Origin: Isohypsibius dastychi
Lineage: Eukaryota > Tardigrada > Eutardigrada > Parachela > Isohypsibiidae
NCBI GenBank assembly: GCA_034696485.1
Contig: JAQIWT010000447.1
Location: 1-20,134, forward strand
Direction of reading: 5' to 3'
DNA: 20,134 bases
Each line of letters starts with the position of its first letter. Position 1 is the stretch's first letter. Under the pieces are notes generated by a model that searched no databases, was not told the origin of the DNA, and was given only the letters and a program-made list of their open reading frames with translations. Below are positions 19,052 to 20,134 of the stretch, piece after piece. A program made the translations under genes and the position numbers.

Positions 19052-20134
19052 TTACATACCGAGGATATTGTCAAAAACCAAATAGGTTAAACACATGACA
19101 GTTGAAGGCAGCTGAGTGGTAAACTGGAGTCGAACCGACAAATTTCCTTGACGGACCAAGCTCATAGCACTTCTACCAGTTGATCCAGGGGTAAGATCGG
19201 AAGCGAATAGGGCATAACCTCCACCCCAATCAGCGTAGCCAAACGGTAGTTCACCATAATTCATATGGCGTTTCTGAAGGACCTCAAATAGCCCCGTGTA
19301 TGGCTCAATCCAGTGCTCAAATGCAGTGTTAATCTGGTATGGTTTGGTCGGGAATGCAACTCCTTCTGCTTCGACACTCAGATGACTGATACCAAAATGT
19401 TGAAAGTTGAATGGATTCTTTGCTTTTGATCCATGAAACGTACTGGATTCAACGAGAGCGACAAATACCACTTTCGGTAATGCACCGATATGAATATTTG
19501 CAATTGTGGTACCCGTTGTTCCTTGGGGAATATCGTGTGCTCTTACCAGAACACGTTCGATAGGATATTTGCAAGTGATTGTACTCAGTTGGTTGGTCAC
19601 AGCTGTAAGGTAAGAGGGGTTCGGTGTGAGGCGTTTGATGAGCAGTCTCGGATTCCGGATGAAAACCTTGTATTCATCAAGTACAGTTGGTTCGCTGTAG
19701 TTGCGCAGGTAGAATTCCGGACGATTCATGATGAATCGCATTTGAAGTGGGACTCCAGGAATAAGATTTTTGCTCTGTTGAAAAATGTCGCAATGAGGTC
19801 GCATCGAAAACTGAACATATCCATTTTTGACGAATCTTGCTTTTCGTGAAACTTCCGCGGTGTTTTTATCTTTGTCGTCGAAACTCCCCGCAACATCCAC
19901 AGCAAAACCGGCACATGTTCCTTGACTCAGTATGGTTGGTTGCGACATGGTCAACAGGTCTTCAATGTAGCTACGATAAGCGTATGTTGGGCTGTTATCG
20001 GAGATCACGCGGTTTGCCAGGGTGATTTGTACGGTTGAACACAGAGCGTGCGCAAAGTTGTTGACTGGTGCAACATTATCACCTGCGTTGATGTTTTCCC
20101 ATGTAGTTTCAGCAACTTTTCTACGTTTTATGGC
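19052..20134 (-). CDS. Major capsid protein candidate, F54H12.2-like, 5' partial
   Basis: 360 codons to the stop at 19052-19054. The frame is open to the window edge, so the start lies beyond 20134. The visible part has features I associate with the F54H12.2-like family of Maverick elements: PVNNFAH near the start, then NSPTYAYRSYIEDLL, and near the end GYALFASDLTPG followed by a strand-rich end LVFDNILGM. This family is regarded as the double-jelly-roll capsid (hexon-like) protein of Mavericks/adintoviruses; from sequence alone I cannot exclude another capsid role. No stop or intron signal interrupts it. The protease follows directly, matching the structural-gene order of related elements. 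It lacks the polymerase's dense intron pattern, as does the protease. Confidence 0.8.
   Translation of the reverse strand, partial: AIKRRKVAETTWENINAGDNVAPVNNFAHALCSTVQITLANRVISDNSPTYAYRSYIEDLLTMSQPTILSQGTCAGFAVDVAGSFDDKDKNTAEVSRKARFVKNGYVQFSMRPHCDIFQQSKNLIPGVPLQMRFIMNRPEFYLRNYSEPTVLDEYKVFIRNPRLLIKRLTPNPSYLTAVTNQLSTITCKYPIERVLVRAHDIPQGTTGTTIANIHIGALPKVVFVALVESSTFHGSKAKNPFNFQHFGISHLSVEAEGVAFPTKPYQINTAFEHWIEPYTGLFEVLQKRHMNYGELPFGYADWGGGYALFASDLTPGSTGRSAMSLVRQGNLSVRLQFTTQLPSTVMCLTYLVFDNILGM

Larger units (their letters stand above)
4437..20134. mobile_element. Maverick/Polinton-adintovirus-like integrated DNA virus (partial)
   Basis: The hallmark set is protein-primed DNA polymerase B, adenain-like protease and an F54H12.2-like capsid protein within about 10 kb. 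This is established for Mavericks/Polintons and adintoviruses. Accessory genes here are a BIR-RING IAP, an eIF2-beta-like protein, a possible PC4-like protein and a membrane protein. The firm part is 9545-20134. The left limit is uncertain: 4437 is where the peroxidase is cut off, and the paralogous genes at 5.4-9.2 kb may be element or host genes. The right part (integrase, ATPase, penton, terminal repeat) is not in the window. Open polymerase, protease and capsid frames suggest a recent or still functional copy. Confidence 0.7.

Overview
The window is animal DNA, most likely from a small invertebrate (probably an ecdysozoan such as a mite, tardigrade or nematode). Coding sequence is cut by spliceosomal introns, mostly 50-70 nt, with GT...AG ends. 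Promoters have TATA plus a TCAGT-type initiator, and transcripts end at AATAAA. The left fifth carries host-type sequence: a secreted animal heme peroxidase on the + strand (1736-4436). It is broken by a 100-bp fold-back insertion, an in-frame stop and a doubtful splice junction, and it stops before the second half of the catalytic domain.

The right half (about 9.5-20.1 kb) is an integrated DNA virus or large virus-like transposon of the Maverick/Polinton-adintovirus type. On the - strand, reading from the right edge, are a major capsid protein candidate (F54H12.2-like family, 5' end outside the window), an adenain-like cysteine protease, a BIR+RING inhibitor-of-apoptosis protein, an unrecognised 313-aa protein, a 147-aa eIF2-beta/eIF5-like protein and a protein-primed family B DNA polymerase. 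On the + strand are a 386-aa protein with possible PC4-like ssDNA-binding domains and a small single-pass membrane protein. The integrase, packaging ATPase, penton and terminal repeats expected in such elements are not in the window and may lie beyond 20134.

The viral genes look alive. All six exonic motifs of the polymerase are intact once nine short introns are removed (10 exons, total length divisible by three). The 313-aa, IAP and 386-aa genes also join in frame across 2, 1 and 2 introns. Genes are tightly packed: poly(A) signals sit in the next gene's promoter, 3' ends overlap on opposite strands, and the eIF2-beta-like stop lies 23 nt from the polymerase start.

Between the peroxidase and the clearly viral part are two paralogous genes (5441-6835 and 8412-9192). 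They share three introns at matching positions and phases and belong to a family I do not recognise. The first has a C-terminal tail resembling the RNA polymerase II CTD, apparently frameshifted. They flank an approximately 0.8-kb degenerate minisatellite built on the palindrome CGTACG. The second has the same promoter type as the viral genes, so the pair may belong to the element.

The most unusual points are the eIF2-beta-like gene next to the polymerase, the heavy intron load of a virus-like element, and the paralogous pair with the CTD-like tail.
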